Shown here piece after piece: positions 26,037 to 34,899 of a stretch of 64,000 nt of DNA; the stretch's first letter is position 1; each line of letters begins with the position of its first letter. The position numbers and the translations under genes were made by a program. Origin of the DNA: JBEIFW01 sp046081125 (GTDB lineage Bacteria > Actinomycetota > Acidimicrobiia > Acidimicrobiales > Ilumatobacteraceae); NCBI GenBank assembly GCA_046081125.1, contig JBJTVH010000004.1:62001-126000 (forward strand). The letters are read 5' to 3'. The notes beneath the pieces were generated by a model. It saw nothing but the letters and a program-made list of their open reading frames with translations. It was not told the origin of the DNA and did no database searches.

Positions 26037-27071
26037 TCAGGCGACGGTTGCGCCACCGAGCACCCAGGTATCGGTCGGGTCGTACACGACGACGGCCTGC
26101 CCCGGGGCGACCCGACGGGCAGGCGACTCGAACACGACGTCGTCACCGTCGATCCGGGCCGCCCGGGGAGCGGCGTGGGCCGAGACCTGCACGAGCACCG
26201 GTCCGGTGGGGGCACCGGCCGACGACCACGCCCATCCGGCCACCCGGACCCGGTCGGTGAGCAGGTCGGCGGCGTCCCCGACGGTCACGACGCCACCGGC
26301 GACGTCGACGTCGACGACGTAACGCAGCGCGCCGCCACCGGGCAGGCCGAGGCCCTTGCGCTGGCCGATCGTGACGAGTTCGACCGCCGGCACGGTGCCG
26401 ACCGGGCGGCCGGCCGTGTCGACGACGGTGCCTGCCCGCAACGGGATCCGGTCGCCGAGGAACGTCCGGCGACCGCCCGTCGAACTGATGAAGCACACGT
26501 CCTGGCTGTCGGGCTTGGCCGCGGTCCGCAGCCCGAGCCGGGCCGCTTCGGCACGGACGCCGACCTTGGTCGAGTCACCGACGGGGAACAGGATCCGATC
26601 GAGACCGTCCTCGACGAGCACGTGCACCACGTAGCTCTGGTCCTTGGCCCGGTCGGCCCCGCGAGCGAGGCCGGGTGCACCGTCGGGCCGGGGAGCGATG
26701 CGGGCGTGGTGTCCGGTGGCAACCGCATCGAATCCGAGGGCGCGCGCCCGGCGCGTCAGCCGGTCGAACTTGAGATGGCGGTTGCACTCGATGCACGGGT
26801 TCGGGGTGGACCCGGCGGCGTGGGCCGCCACGTACGGCCCGACCACGTCGCGGGCGAAGTCGTCCCCGAAGTTGAACACCAGGTGGTCGATCCCGAGTTG
26901 CTGCGCGACGCGCCGCGCGTCGTCGACGTCGGACACCGAACAGCAGCCGGTGTCGCTCTCGCCGCCCCAGAGCTTCATCGTCACCCCGACCACCTCATGG
27001 CCCGCCTCGACGAGCCGGGCGGCAGCCACCGAGGAATCGACACCCCCGGACATCGCGGCGAGCACCCTCAC
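26037..27071 (-). CDS. mnmA: tRNA 2-thiouridylase MnmA
   Basis: Thiolates U34 of tRNA Lys, Glu and Gln. 344 residues: N-terminal PP-loop AAMSGGVDSSVAAARL, the TMKLWGGES loop, the Cys in NPCIECN and the second catalytic Cys in DSQDVCFI, then RKGLGLPGGG of the central domain and a C-terminal beta barrel. The GTG start overlaps the stop of the cysteine desulfurase gene (GTGA), a neat coupling because the desulfurase supplies the sulphur. Confidence 0.95.
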   Translation of the reverse strand: MRVLAAMSGGVDSSVAAARLVEAGHEVVGVTMKLWGGESDTGCCSVSDVDDARRVAQQLGIDHLVFNFGDDFARDVVGPYVAAHAAGSTPNPCIECNRHLKFDRLTRRARALGFDAVATGHHARIAPRPDGAPGLARGADRAKDQSYVVHVLVEDGLDRILFPVGDSTKVGVRAEAARLGLRTAAKPDSQDVCFISSTGGRRTFLGDRIPLRAGTVVDTAGRPVGTVPAVELVTIGQRKGLGLPGGGALRYVVDVDVAGGVVTVGDAADLLTDRVRVAGWAWSSAGAPTGPVLVQVSAHAAPRAARIDGDDVVFESPARRVAPGQAVVVYDPTDTWVLGGATVA

Positions 27072-28213
27072 GGGGCACCCCGACGCAACTGGGCCACGGC
27101 CGAGGGCACCGCCGCAAGCGCTGCGTCGACATCGGCGTCGGTGGTGGTGACCCCGAGCGTGAACCGGACCGCACCGAAGGCCGCGGCCCGGGGCACCCCC
27201 ATCGCGGCGAGTACGTGGCTCGGCTCCATCGCTCCCGAGGCGCACGCGGATCCACCGGATGCGCAGATCCCGGCCCGGTCGAGCAGGTAGAGCAGCGCCT
27301 CGTTCTCGATCCCGTCGATGAGGACGTGGGCGTTGCCTGCGGTCTTGGCCTCGGCCGGGACGGTCTCGACGAGCCCGGGAACCGACGCCCGCAAGCCGGC
27401 GACCAGCCGATCGCGCTGGGCGGCGACGCGTGCGACGGTCGCCGGACGCTCGGCGACCGTGCGCCGGAGCGCCTCGGCCAGGCCGACGATCCCGGCGACG
27501 TTGTGGGTCCCCGACCGCCGTTCGTGCTCCTGGCCGCCCCCGACGAGCACGGGCGCGACGGTGGTGCCGTCGCGCACCACGAGCACCCCGACTCCTTTGG
27601 GACCCCCGAACTTGTGCGCGCTCACCGAGACGAGCGCCGCCGCCTGCGCCGCTCGGGCCACGTCGATCCAGGGGGTGGCGTGCACCGCATCGGTGTGGAC
27701 CACGGCACCCGGGGTATGCCGGGCCACCGTGGCGGCCACAGCTTCGAGCGGCTGCACGGTACCGACCTCGTTGTTCGCCAACATCACCGCCACGACCCCG
27801 ACCGGCGTTCCGGACCGGGCGAGCGCGTCGAGTTCGGCGGCGAGTCGATCGAGGTCGATCGTGCCCCGGTCGTCGACACCGACGATTCGCCCGCCGGCCC
27901 GCTCGACGGCATGCAGTACGGCGTGGTGTTCGACGGCGGAGCACACGGCCACCCCTCCCCGGACGGCGAGCACGCCGGCGATCGCCTGGTTGTCCGCCTC
28001 GGTCCCGCCGCCCGTGAACACCACCTCGGAGGCTCGGCAGCCGAGTGCCTCGGCCACGCTGTCGCGGGCCTCGTCGATCGCGAGCCGGGCCCGCCGGGCC
28101 AGCGTGTGGGAGCCGGACGGGTTCCCGTAGTGGTCCCGCAGGTACGGGAGCATGGCCTCGAGCGCCTCCGGGCGCAGCGGCGTGGTGGCCGCATGGTCGA
28201 GGTACACGGGCAC
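27068..28213 (-). CDS. Cysteine desulfurase (IscS/NifS family)
   Basis: A 381-residue PLP enzyme converting cysteine to alanine and persulphide sulphur. YLDHAATTPLRPEAL at the N-terminus, EHHAVLH, the PLP lysine in SVSAHKFGGPKG, and the mobile-loop Cys in GGSACASGAMEPSHVL. The short Cys loop (SACASG) is class I (IscS-like). Translational coupling with mnmA suggests that tRNA thiolation is its main job here. GTG 28213 with TAGCGT eight bases upstream; divergent from a methyltransferase with only 33 bp between start codons. Confidence 0.93.
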   Translation of the reverse strand: MPVYLDHAATTPLRPEALEAMLPYLRDHYGNPSGSHTLARRARLAIDEARDSVAEALGCRASEVVFTGGGTEADNQAIAGVLAVRGGVAVCSAVEHHAVLHAVERAGGRIVGVDDRGTIDLDRLAAELDALARSGTPVGVVAVMLANNEVGTVQPLEAVAATVARHTPGAVVHTDAVHATPWIDVARAAQAAALVSVSAHKFGGPKGVGVLVVRDGTTVAPVLVGGGQEHERRSGTHNVAGIVGLAEALRRTVAERPATVARVAAQRDRLVAGLRASVPGLVETVPAEAKTAGNAHVLIDGIENEALLYLLDRAGICASGGSACASGAMEPSHVLAAMGVPRAAAFGAVRFTLGVTTTDADVDAALAAVPSAVAQLRRGAP

Positions 28214-28221
28214 GGACCGAG

Positions 28222-28238
28222 ACGCTACGTGCTACAAC
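28222..28238. promoter_or_regulatory. Divergent pair of -10 boxes
   Basis: Minus-strand TAGCGT (28222-28227) ends eight bases before the desulfurase GTG, and plus-strand TACAAC (28233-28238) ends eight bases before the methyltransferase GTG. The boxes are only five bases apart, so each -35 region would fall at or inside the other gene's start. Confidence 0.45.
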
Positions 28239-28246
28239 CCGGCCTC

Positions 28247-28996
28247 GTGCAGGGGTACGGACCGTCCTCGTACGGCGAGGGCATGGCCGAGGTGTACGAC
28301 GACTGGTACGCCGACGTCTCCGACGTCGAGGCCACCGTTGCGCTCCTGCGCTCGCTGCATGCCGCCGGACCGTCCGGCCCGGTACTCGAACTCGCGGTCG
28401 GCACCGGTCGCCTCGCCGTACCGCTCGCAGCCGCCGGCCTCGAAGTCCACGGGGTCGACGCCTCACCGGCGATGCTCACTCGACTGGCGCAGCGACCTGG
28501 CGGCGACGCCGTCCACGCCACCCTCGGCGACATGGCCGACGAGGAGCCGCGAGGACCGTTCGCGCTCGCGTTCGTGGCGTACAACAGCCTGTTCAACCTG
28601 ACCGCCGCCGAGGAGCAGGCCCGTTGCATCGCCAACGTGGCTCGCCGCCTGCTCCCCGGCGGCTGCTTCGTCGTCGACGCGTTCGTGCCCGAACCGACCT
28701 TCGGTGGTCCGGGCGAGCACGTCGCACTCCGATCGTTGCAGTCCGACGCCGTGGTGCTTTCGGTGAGCCGGCATGACGGCGGCCACCAACGGGCCGAGGG
28801 TGCGTACGTGGAGCTTCGGGACGGCCAGCCCGTCCGGGTCCGACCCTGGGCGATCCGGTGGTCGACCCTCGCGGAACTCGACACCTGGGCCGAGCAGGCA
28901 GGGCTCCGACGCGAGCACCGGTGGGCCGACATCCTGCGTCGCCCGTTCGACGAGTCTTCGGCCCACCACGTCAGCGTCTACCGGCGACCCGCCTGA
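28247..28996 (+). CDS. Class I SAM-dependent methyltransferase
   Basis: 249 residues. MAEVYDDWYAD near the N-terminus, motif I VLELAVGTGRLAVPLA, motif II VHGVDASPAML, a DMAD segment, and the FVAYNSLFNLT motif IV stretch followed by RLLPGGCFVVDAF are standard for the fold. The C-terminal strands match type-11/25 methyltransferases. Substrate unknown. GTG 28247 is preferred because TACAAC lies eight bases upstream and MAEVYDDW then sits about 13 residues in. Divergent from the cysteine desulfurase. Confidence 0.85.
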   Translation: MQGYGPSSYGEGMAEVYDDWYADVSDVEATVALLRSLHAAGPSGPVLELAVGTGRLAVPLAAAGLEVHGVDASPAMLTRLAQRPGGDAVHATLGDMADEEPRGPFALAFVAYNSLFNLTAAEEQARCIANVARRLLPGGCFVVDAFVPEPTFGGPGEHVALRSLQSDAVVLSVSRHDGGHQRAEGAYVELRDGQPVRVRPWAIRWSTLAELDTWAEQAGLRREHRWADILRRPFDESSAHHVSVYRRPA

Positions 28997-29114
28997 GCCG
29001 AACTCACCGAGCGTCACCAGATTGACCACCGTCTGACGCCAAGCGTGAGCTCCGCCACCAGCGTTCGGCCTGGCGCCACCGGATTTCGGTTCGGCGCCTA
29101 TCCTGACCGTTGCG

Positions 29115-30101
29115 ATGAGTCAGCTGCGTCTCAACCCGTTGAACGGCCGGTGGGTGACCGTCGTCGCCGAACGGTCCCATCGTCCGAGTGACTTCGCCCC
29201 CCGGACGCAGCAGATCGAGGCCGATCCCCACCGACCGTGCCCGTTCTGCCCCGGAAACGAGGAGTCGACTCCTCCGGCCTTGGAGTCCTACGGCCGCGAC
29301 GGCCGGTGGGCCGTGCGGGTGGTGCCGAACCTTTACCCCGCCTTCGTGGGCGACGACACCATGGCTGTGCGCAACCTCGGCCCGGTGCACGTCCAGGCTG
29401 CGGCAAGCGGGATCCACGAGGTGATCGTGCTCAGCCCCGACCACGCCACGAGTTGGGCGGGGCTCGACGATCGCAGCGCCGGTCTCGCCATGGCGGCGTT
29501 GCGGGACCGGTTCGAGGGCCACGCACAGTTGCCACACGTGCGCTACACGCAGGCGATCGTCAACTACGGGCGCGAAGCCGGAGCGTCGCTGTCGCACCCG
29601 CACGGTCAACTGCTCGGCATGCCCTTCGTCCCCGGCGAGATCCTCGACGAGGAGCGTGCGTTCGCCCGTTTCGAGGGCGGCTGCGTGGTGTGCACCACGA
29701 TCGAGGCCGAGCTCGCCGACGGCGCGCGGGTCGTGCTGGCCGACGAGCACGTGGTCGTGGTCGCCCCGTTCTGGAGCGGCGTCGCCTACGAGATGCTTGT
29801 CCTGCCCCGGTCCCATGCCGGACACCTGCAGGACGCCGGGCCGGCCGAGCTGGCCGGGTTCGGGCGGGCACTGCGCGATTCGCTGGCGGCCCTGCAGCGT
29901 GCGCTGGGCGATATCGCCTACAACCTGGTGTTCCACACGGCCCCGCACCATCACCGCGGCCCGTACCACTGGCACGCCCACATCTGGCCGAAGCTGACCA
30001 CGATCGCCGGGTTCGAACGAGGCACCGGCGTGATGATCAACATCGTCCCGCCCGAGATAGCGGCCGACGAGCTCCGAGTGGGCATCCGTACACCTGCCTG
30101 A
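29115..30101 (+). CDS. galT: Galactose-1-phosphate uridylyltransferase
   Basis: Exchanges UMP between UDP-glucose and galactose 1-phosphate. 328 residues of the HIT superfamily: the N-terminal RLNPLNGRWVTVVAERSHRP, CPFC zinc ligands, the active site GASLSHPHGQLLG with the uridylylated His, and the C-terminal HHHRGPYHWHAHIWP. ATG 29115, with TATCCT ten bases upstream. It serves the same Leloir pathway as galK, which lies about 17 kb away on the other strand. Related ADP-glucose phosphorylases have similar motifs but galK in the window supports GalT. Confidence 0.9.
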   Translation: MSQLRLNPLNGRWVTVVAERSHRPSDFAPRTQQIEADPHRPCPFCPGNEESTPPALESYGRDGRWAVRVVPNLYPAFVGDDTMAVRNLGPVHVQAAASGIHEVIVLSPDHATSWAGLDDRSAGLAMAALRDRFEGHAQLPHVRYTQAIVNYGREAGASLSHPHGQLLGMPFVPGEILDEERAFARFEGGCVVCTTIEAELADGARVVLADEHVVVVAPFWSGVAYEMLVLPRSHAGHLQDAGPAELAGFGRALRDSLAALQRALGDIAYNLVFHTAPHHHRGPYHWHAHIWPKLTTIAGFERGTGVMINIVPPEIAADELRVGIRTPA

Positions 30102-30133
30102 CCATTCCCACACTGCGCGTTGAGCCGAACTCA

Positions 30134-30139
30134 TAGCGT
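30134..30139 (+). promoter_or_regulatory. Putative -10 box of the lipoprotein-like gene
   Basis: TAGCGT ends six bases before GTG 30146; no ribosome binding site. Confidence 0.45.
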
Positions 30140-30145
30140 GCCCGC

Positions 30146-31006
30146 GTGCGCAGAGCCCTCCTTGCCATCGCGCTGGTCACCGCCGGATGCGCCGGTGCGA
30201 CATCGGCGTCGACCGACACCACGGGGCCGGAGGTACCCGTCTCCACCACGATCGACGAGGCCTCCGACCCGACGGTGCTGTCCGTCACGGTCCTGCCGGT
30301 CCCCACGGTCGTGACGGTCCCGGTCGCCATCACCGCTCCGTCCGCCATCACCGCTCCTGCGGTCGCCACCACCCGCGCTCGGCCGACGGCGTTCCAGCAG
30401 GGGGCAGCGGGCGCGTCCGCAGCCATTCCGGCCGCCACCGCCCGCACCCTTATCACGCTCACCGGAGGCAATCCCCAACGGTTCTGTCGCGCCGTCAGCC
30501 CCTACCTAATGGTGAGGGTGTTGATCGGGTTCTCCCTGCCCGCCGACCCGACCGACGCCGCGGTCGCGGAGCTGATGTTCGGCCCCGCGCTCGCACAGCT
30601 CGCCGACGAACTGCTCGCCGGCTCCCCTGACGAACTCGTGAGCAGCCTCGAACCAATCGAGCGCCGCGCCCGCGCGGCTGTCACCGCCCTGCGCCGAGCT
30701 GGGCTGAGCGACGCGGTGATCGAGACCCTGCGCGACAGCGTCCTGTCCCGCACCACCTCCACGCTGAACGCTGCCTCCGGGGGCAACCCGGCCGATCCGG
30801 CCGTTCACGGGCTTCCACCCGATCAGGTGCGGGTCGCCGCCCGAGCGTTCCTTGCCGAGCAGGGTCCGTACGCCTCGCACCTCGCCCGTCTCGACGCCGT
30901 GGCCCCCGAACCCCCGGCGCCGGCGACGCTCGCACGGCTCGTCACCACGTGGACCTGCGTCACCGAGCTCTTCTTGTCCCACGGCGAGGACCACGGCGAG
31001 GGCTGA
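30146..31006 (+). CDS. Exported, probably lipid-anchored protein of unknown function
   Basis: 286 residues I cannot assign. A short hydrophobic N-terminus ends in LVTAGCAG, a lipobox-like site although Thr at -3 is unusual. A Thr/Val/Pro/Ala-rich linker of about 70 residues follows, then a helical domain (about 95-286) with only a few Cys (RFCRAVSP and TWTCVTEL), which may form a disulphide. Next to the phn operon but with its own promoter; no evidence for a phosphonate role. Confidence 0.65.
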   Translation: MRRALLAIALVTAGCAGATSASTDTTGPEVPVSTTIDEASDPTVLSVTVLPVPTVVTVPVAITAPSAITAPAVATTRARPTAFQQGAAGASAAIPAATARTLITLTGGNPQRFCRAVSPYLMVRVLIGFSLPADPTDAAVAELMFGPALAQLADELLAGSPDELVSSLEPIERRARAAVTALRRAGLSDAVIETLRDSVLSRTTSTLNAASGGNPADPAVHGLPPDQVRVAARAFLAEQGPYASHLARLDAVAPEPPAPATLARLVTTWTCVTELFLSHGEDHGEG

Positions 31007-31035
31007 GGGCCCGCCGCCGGCAGAGATCATCGGCT

Positions 31036-31090
31036 GTTCATCGCGCAGTCGGACGGCGGACACCTCGTCCTGAGGTGGGCGACACCTGGA
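31036..31090 (+). promoter_or_regulatory. Weak PHO-box-like repeats before phnG
   Basis: GTTCATCGCGC (31036), GGACACCTCGT (31058) and CGACACCTGGA (31080) are spaced 22 bp, i.e. two 11-bp turns apart, with poorer units between. This is the expected place for RegX3 control of the C-P lyase operon, but the match is weaker than at pstS. Confidence 0.35.
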
Positions 31091-31094
31091 CCCG

Positions 31095-31538
31095 GTGAAG
31101 TCACGCCCTGTGGCGATAACCATCGAACGCCGGGCCGAACTGCTGGCACGCGCCGACGCCGACCGACTCCGCGCACTGGCCGAACGATGTCTCGACGCTG
31201 CGTCGGGTGCACTGTCCCGTGCCGTCGAGGTAGGCACGATTCGGGTCCAGGTGCGAGAACCCGTCGTCGGCGAGCGGTTCCTCCTGACCGACGTGCTGGC
31301 CTGCCGGGCCGAGGTGGCTCGCAGCGGGCACGTCGGCTGGTCGGTCCGCCTGGGGTCTGATCGGGTCACGACGCTGGCCGCCGCGGTGTGCGACCTCGAG
31401 GTTGCGAGCGAAGGCCCGCTCTGCAGCGAGGTCGAGTCGCTGTGCGAGCGGACCGCCAGGATCCTCGCCGCCGAGCGCGCGGCGCACTGGATCGAGCTCG
31501 CACCGACCGAGGTCCGCTTCGAGGAGTTGGACGGATGA
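31095..31538 (+). CDS. phnG: C-P lyase subunit PhnG
   Basis: 147 residues. With PhnH, PhnI and PhnJ it forms the C-P lyase core complex; PhnG and PhnI with PhnL start the pathway by making a ribose-triphosphate phosphonate from ATP. ERRAELLARADADRL, VQVREPVVGERFLLTDVLACRAEV and the C-terminal RAAHWIELAPTEVRFEELDG match the family. The start is uncertain between GTG 31095 and GTG 31110. It opens an eight-gene run on the plus strand in which every gene overlaps the next. Confidence 0.88.
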   Translation: MKSRPVAITIERRAELLARADADRLRALAERCLDAASGALSRAVEVGTIRVQVREPVVGERFLLTDVLACRAEVARSGHVGWSVRLGSDRVTTLAAAVCDLEVASEGPLCSEVESLCERTARILAAERAAHWIELAPTEVRFEELDG

Positions 31539-32131
31539 CCGCCTCGACCGCATGGCGGCTGGCCCCGCTCGTGTCCCAAGCGACCTTCCGAACCTTGCTC
31601 GACACGCTCGCCCGGCCCGGCACGATCGCCCGGCTCCCCGAACCGTTCGGCTCGACGATCCCGGCGGTGCTGTGCCTCCCGTTGGCGTTGTCGGATCTCG
31701 GCATTCCGATCACCGTCGTCGGCGACCCCGATCGCTGGGCGGGCGATGTCGCACGCGCCACGGGCGCCACCGTGACCGCACCCGCACACGCCTGGGCCGC
31801 AGCGGTCGTCGCAGGGTTCGAGCCGGCGTTGATCGAGCAGTTCGATCCAGGCAGCGCCCTGGAGCCCGAGCGTGGTGCCCGGTTGGCCGTCCTCGTCTCG
31901 GAGCTCGGCTCCGGACCGCTGTCGCTGTCACTGTCGGGGCCCGGGGTACCGGGCCGCCGCCACCTGCGCCTCGGCGGCGTCGCCCCGGAAGCCCTGCGCA
32001 CTCTGCAGTCCCGCAACGCGTCGTTCCCGGCCGGCCTAGACGTCTGGTTCGTCACCGAGGACGGACGCATCGCGGCGCTGTCGCGCACGACCGAGTTGGA
32101 GGTCATCGAGGTGGATCCATGGGGTATGTAG
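31535..32131 (+). CDS. phnH: C-P lyase subunit PhnH
   Basis: 198 residues, required for C-P lyase core assembly. Family features: LVSQATFRTLLDTLARPGTI at the N-terminus, PAVLCLPLALSDLGIPI, and a C-terminal FPAGLDVWFVTEDGRIAALSR followed by an acidic tail. ATG overlaps the phnG stop (ATGA). Ends 13 bp inside phnI. Confidence 0.9.
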   Translation: MTASTAWRLAPLVSQATFRTLLDTLARPGTIARLPEPFGSTIPAVLCLPLALSDLGIPITVVGDPDRWAGDVARATGATVTAPAHAWAAAVVAGFEPALIEQFDPGSALEPERGARLAVLVSELGSGPLSLSLSGPGVPGRRHLRLGGVAPEALRTLQSRNASFPAGLDVWFVTEDGRIAALSRTTELEVIEVDPWGM

Positions 32132-33270
32132 CCGCTCGTGGCGGGCTCGACGCGATCGAGGCCGCCGAGAACCTCGTGCGCCGCAAGCGCAGCGAGGGGC
32201 GGTCGTCGTGGCTCGAGCAGGACCAACTCGTCGAACGGCTCCGCCTGCTCGTCGACCGGGTGATGAGCGAGGGCAGCCTGTGGGCGCCCGAGCTGGCCGC
32301 CAGGGCCCTACGTCAGGCCGAGGGCGACCCGATCGAGGCGGCGACCTTGTTGCGCTCGCATCGATCGACGCTCCCGCGCCTGGCCGTCACCGAACCGGTC
32401 TCCGCCGACGAGATCGAGATCCTGCGTCGGATCGTGCCGGCCTTCCGCACCCCGCCCGGGCCGCAACTCCTCGGCCGGACGCTCGACTACGTGGGCCGGC
32501 TGCTCGATACGACCGACGAAGACACCTTGCGCGACCGGTCGGTGGCCGACGCGCTCGCGGCAAGCGAGCGGACCGACCCGGTGCCCGACCGCAACGGCTC
32601 CGACCGCAACGGCTCCGAGCACGACGGCTCCGAGCACGACGCTGAGCACCGTCGGCCACGCCGATTGCTGGAGCTGCTGCGCGACCTCGACCTGGTCGTC
32701 GACCGGCGCAACCCGACCGACGTCGACCCGGAGCCCTACGACATCAGTCGCGACCCGGTGCGGCCGGGGGTGCCGCGCTCGGCGTTGCTCTCGGTGATGG
32801 CTCGGGCGGAAGCCGGCGCGCTCGTCAACCTCTGGTACCGCAACATCCTCGGGCCCGACGGGCACCTGCACGAGATCACCCTCGGCGAGGTGCGCCACGG
32901 CTCGCTCCCGGTCGTGATCGCTCACCCTGCGACCGGCTCGCCGGTCAGCGTCGGCGAGATCCGGGTCACGGAGGTCGAGGCGATCGAGGATCTCGACGGA
33001 CTCGAGGAGGACCGAGGTCGCTTCGACGTCGGGTACGGCCTCGTCGCCGGTCATGACGAGCGGAAGGCGATCGCCATGGCCAACCTCGACATCGCCGTCC
33101 ACCGCGACGGCGGGCGGTCCTCGCTGACCCAGAGCGTGTTGCTGACCACTGACGGCCTCGAGGCCTCCGGTTTCCTCGAGCACCTGAAGCTCCCCCATTA
33201 CGTCACGTTCCGGTCGATGATCGAACGCAAGCAGGCGGTGCGCACGGCGCAGAGCGGTGGGCCCGCATGA
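32119..33270 (+). CDS. phnI: C-P lyase subunit PhnI (nucleosidase)
   Basis: 383 residues. PhnI transfers the phosphonate to the ribose of ATP, releasing adenine, with PhnG, H and L. GYVAARGGLDAIEAAENLV at the start, SVMARAEAGALVNLWYRN, LGEVRHGSLPVV, FDVGYGLVAGHDERKAIAMANLD and the C-terminal LEHLKLPHYVTFRSM are family signatures. An insertion of about 25 residues (about 157-181) is made of near-perfect repeats of RNGSD/EHDGSE, unlike the rest. ATG 32119 overlaps phnH. Confidence 0.93.
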   Translation: MGYVAARGGLDAIEAAENLVRRKRSEGRSSWLEQDQLVERLRLLVDRVMSEGSLWAPELAARALRQAEGDPIEAATLLRSHRSTLPRLAVTEPVSADEIEILRRIVPAFRTPPGPQLLGRTLDYVGRLLDTTDEDTLRDRSVADALAASERTDPVPDRNGSDRNGSEHDGSEHDAEHRRPRRLLELLRDLDLVVDRRNPTDVDPEPYDISRDPVRPGVPRSALLSVMARAEAGALVNLWYRNILGPDGHLHEITLGEVRHGSLPVVIAHPATGSPVSVGEIRVTEVEAIEDLDGLEEDRGRFDVGYGLVAGHDERKAIAMANLDIAVHRDGGRSSLTQSVLLTTDGLEASGFLEHLKLPHYVTFRSMIERKQAVRTAQSGGPA

Positions 33271-34115
33271 GCCTCCTCGACGAACTCGTCGGCGAACCCG
33301 AGCCGACGTTCGCCCACCTCGACGAATCATCGAAGCGGGAGATCCGCCGGGCCCTGCTGAGTGCGGTGGCGATCCCGGGCTACCAGGTTCCCTTCGGCAG
33401 CCGCGAGATGCCGGTCGCACGAGGCTGGGGTTCCGGCGGCCTGCAGATCACGCTCGCCGTGATCGGACCCGACGACGTCGTCAAGGTGATCGACCAGGGC
33501 GATGACGCCGGCGTCAACGCCGCCAACCTTCGGCGTCTCGTCGTCGCGTCCACCGGGGTGACCGAGACGACCGACTCCCGCGAGGCGACCATCGTCCAGA
33601 CCCGGCACCGCGTGCCCGAGGACCCGATGAGCCCGGGTCAGGTGCTCGTGCTGCAGGTCCCCGTCCCCGAACCGCTGCGCGGTGTCGAACGGGACGTGCG
33701 TGAGCTGCGGCGCATGCACGCCGAGGGGGACTACGCCCGCATGTGGGTCAGCCTCTACGAGGATCTCGTCCGCAACGGGGTGATCACCCGGACCACCGGG
33801 TATCCGTGCCTCGTCGGCGGCCGCTACGTGATGGCGACCACGCCGATCCCCCGGTGGGACGTCCCTCGACTCCACCAGGCCGAGCATCTCTCGCTGTTCG
33901 GTGCCGGCCGGGAGAAGCGGGTCTACGCCGTCCCTCCGCACACCGACGTGGAGCCTCTGACCTTCACCGACGTCCCCTTCGAGGTCGAACGCACCGAGGG
34001 CGCGCGCTGCTGGCGCTGCGGCTCGGCCGCCAGCTACCTCGTCGAGATCCCCGGACGGGACCGTTGGGTCTGTAGCGACACCGACTGGTGCGGAAGGCGG
34101 ATCGATGGGCGCTGA
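33267..34115 (+). CDS. phnJ: C-P lyase, radical SAM subunit PhnJ
   Basis: 282 residues; cleaves the C-P bond of 5-phosphoribosyl-1-phosphonate by radical chemistry. The unusual cluster motif is intact: C248-x2-C251 (ARCWRCG), then C269-x5-C275 (VCSDTDWC), matching the three [4Fe-4S] ligands and the thiyl-radical Cys of E. coli PhnJ. VARGWGSGGLQITLAVIG and RTTGYPCLVGGRYVMATTPI are also family-specific. ATG overlaps the phnI stop (ATGA). All residues known to be needed are present, so the operon should be functional. Confidence 0.96.
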   Translation: MSLLDELVGEPEPTFAHLDESSKREIRRALLSAVAIPGYQVPFGSREMPVARGWGSGGLQITLAVIGPDDVVKVIDQGDDAGVNAANLRRLVVASTGVTETTDSREATIVQTRHRVPEDPMSPGQVLVLQVPVPEPLRGVERDVRELRRMHAEGDYARMWVSLYEDLVRNGVITRTTGYPCLVGGRYVMATTPIPRWDVPRLHQAEHLSLFGAGREKRVYAVPPHTDVEPLTFTDVPFEVERTEGARCWRCGSAASYLVEIPGRDRWVCSDTDWCGRRIDGR

Positions 34116-34899
34116 CTGGGCACTGCGGGTCGATCACCTCGGCCGGACCTTCGGGCGACCGGGGCCCCGGGCCGAGGCGATCGTCGCCGCCAGCGATGTG
34201 AGCTTCTCGGTGGCGGCCGGCGAAGCGCTCGGCATCATCGGCGAGTCGGGATCGGGCAAGACGACGGTGCTGCGCTGTATCGCCGGCGACGAGCACCCGA
34301 GCAGCGGGTCGGTCTGGCTCCGGGCGCTCGACGGCGGGGAGACCGACCTCGTCCGACTGGCGCCGTCCCAGCGCCGAGCGTTGCGGATCGACCGTCTCGC
34401 CATGGTGTACCAAGACCCGGCCCAGGGTCTCCGGCTCGATGTGACCGCCGGGGGGAACATCGCCGAGCGGCTGACCGCAGCCGGCTGGCGCAACTTCGGC
34501 CAGATCCGCCAGCGCGCCGCCGAACTGCTCGCCCGGGTCGAGGTTCCGCTCGGTCGCATGGACGACCTCGTGCGCACGTTCTCCGGCGGCATGCGCCAAC
34601 GCGTGCAGCTCGCGGCCGCCCTCGCCCTTCGTCCCCCCGTCGTGTTGCTCGATGAGCCGACCACCGGCCTCGATGCCTCCGTGGCGGCCGGCGTGCTCGA
34701 TCTGATCCGAGACCTGCTCGAGGAGTGGGGTCTCGCCGCCGTCGTCGTCAGCCACGACATGGCCGTCATCGAGTTGCTCACCCGCCGCTGCCTGGTCATG
34801 CACCAGGGGCGGGTGGTCGAAGCCGGTCTCACCGACCAGCTCCTCGAAGACCCTCAGCATGCCTACACCCAACGGCTCGTCGCCGCGGCGAGAGGATGA
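34105..34899 (+). CDS. phnK: C-P lyase ABC ATPase PhnK
   Basis: 264 residues. Despite its ABC transporter-like sequence, PhnK binds the C-P lyase core rather than a permease. Walker A GESGSGKTT, Q-loop VYQDPAQGLRLD, signature FSGGMRQRVQLA, Walker B VVLLDEPTTGLD and H-loop VVSHD. The N-terminal LRVDHLGRTFG starts the fold. ATG 34105 lies 11 bp inside phnJ. Confidence 0.9.
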   Translation: MGADWALRVDHLGRTFGRPGPRAEAIVAASDVSFSVAAGEALGIIGESGSGKTTVLRCIAGDEHPSSGSVWLRALDGGETDLVRLAPSQRRALRIDRLAMVYQDPAQGLRLDVTAGGNIAERLTAAGWRNFGQIRQRAAELLARVEVPLGRMDDLVRTFSGGMRQRVQLAAALALRPPVVLLDEPTTGLDASVAAGVLDLIRDLLEEWGLAAVVVSHDMAVIELLTRRCLVMHQGRVVEAGLTDQLLEDPQHAYTQRLVAAARG

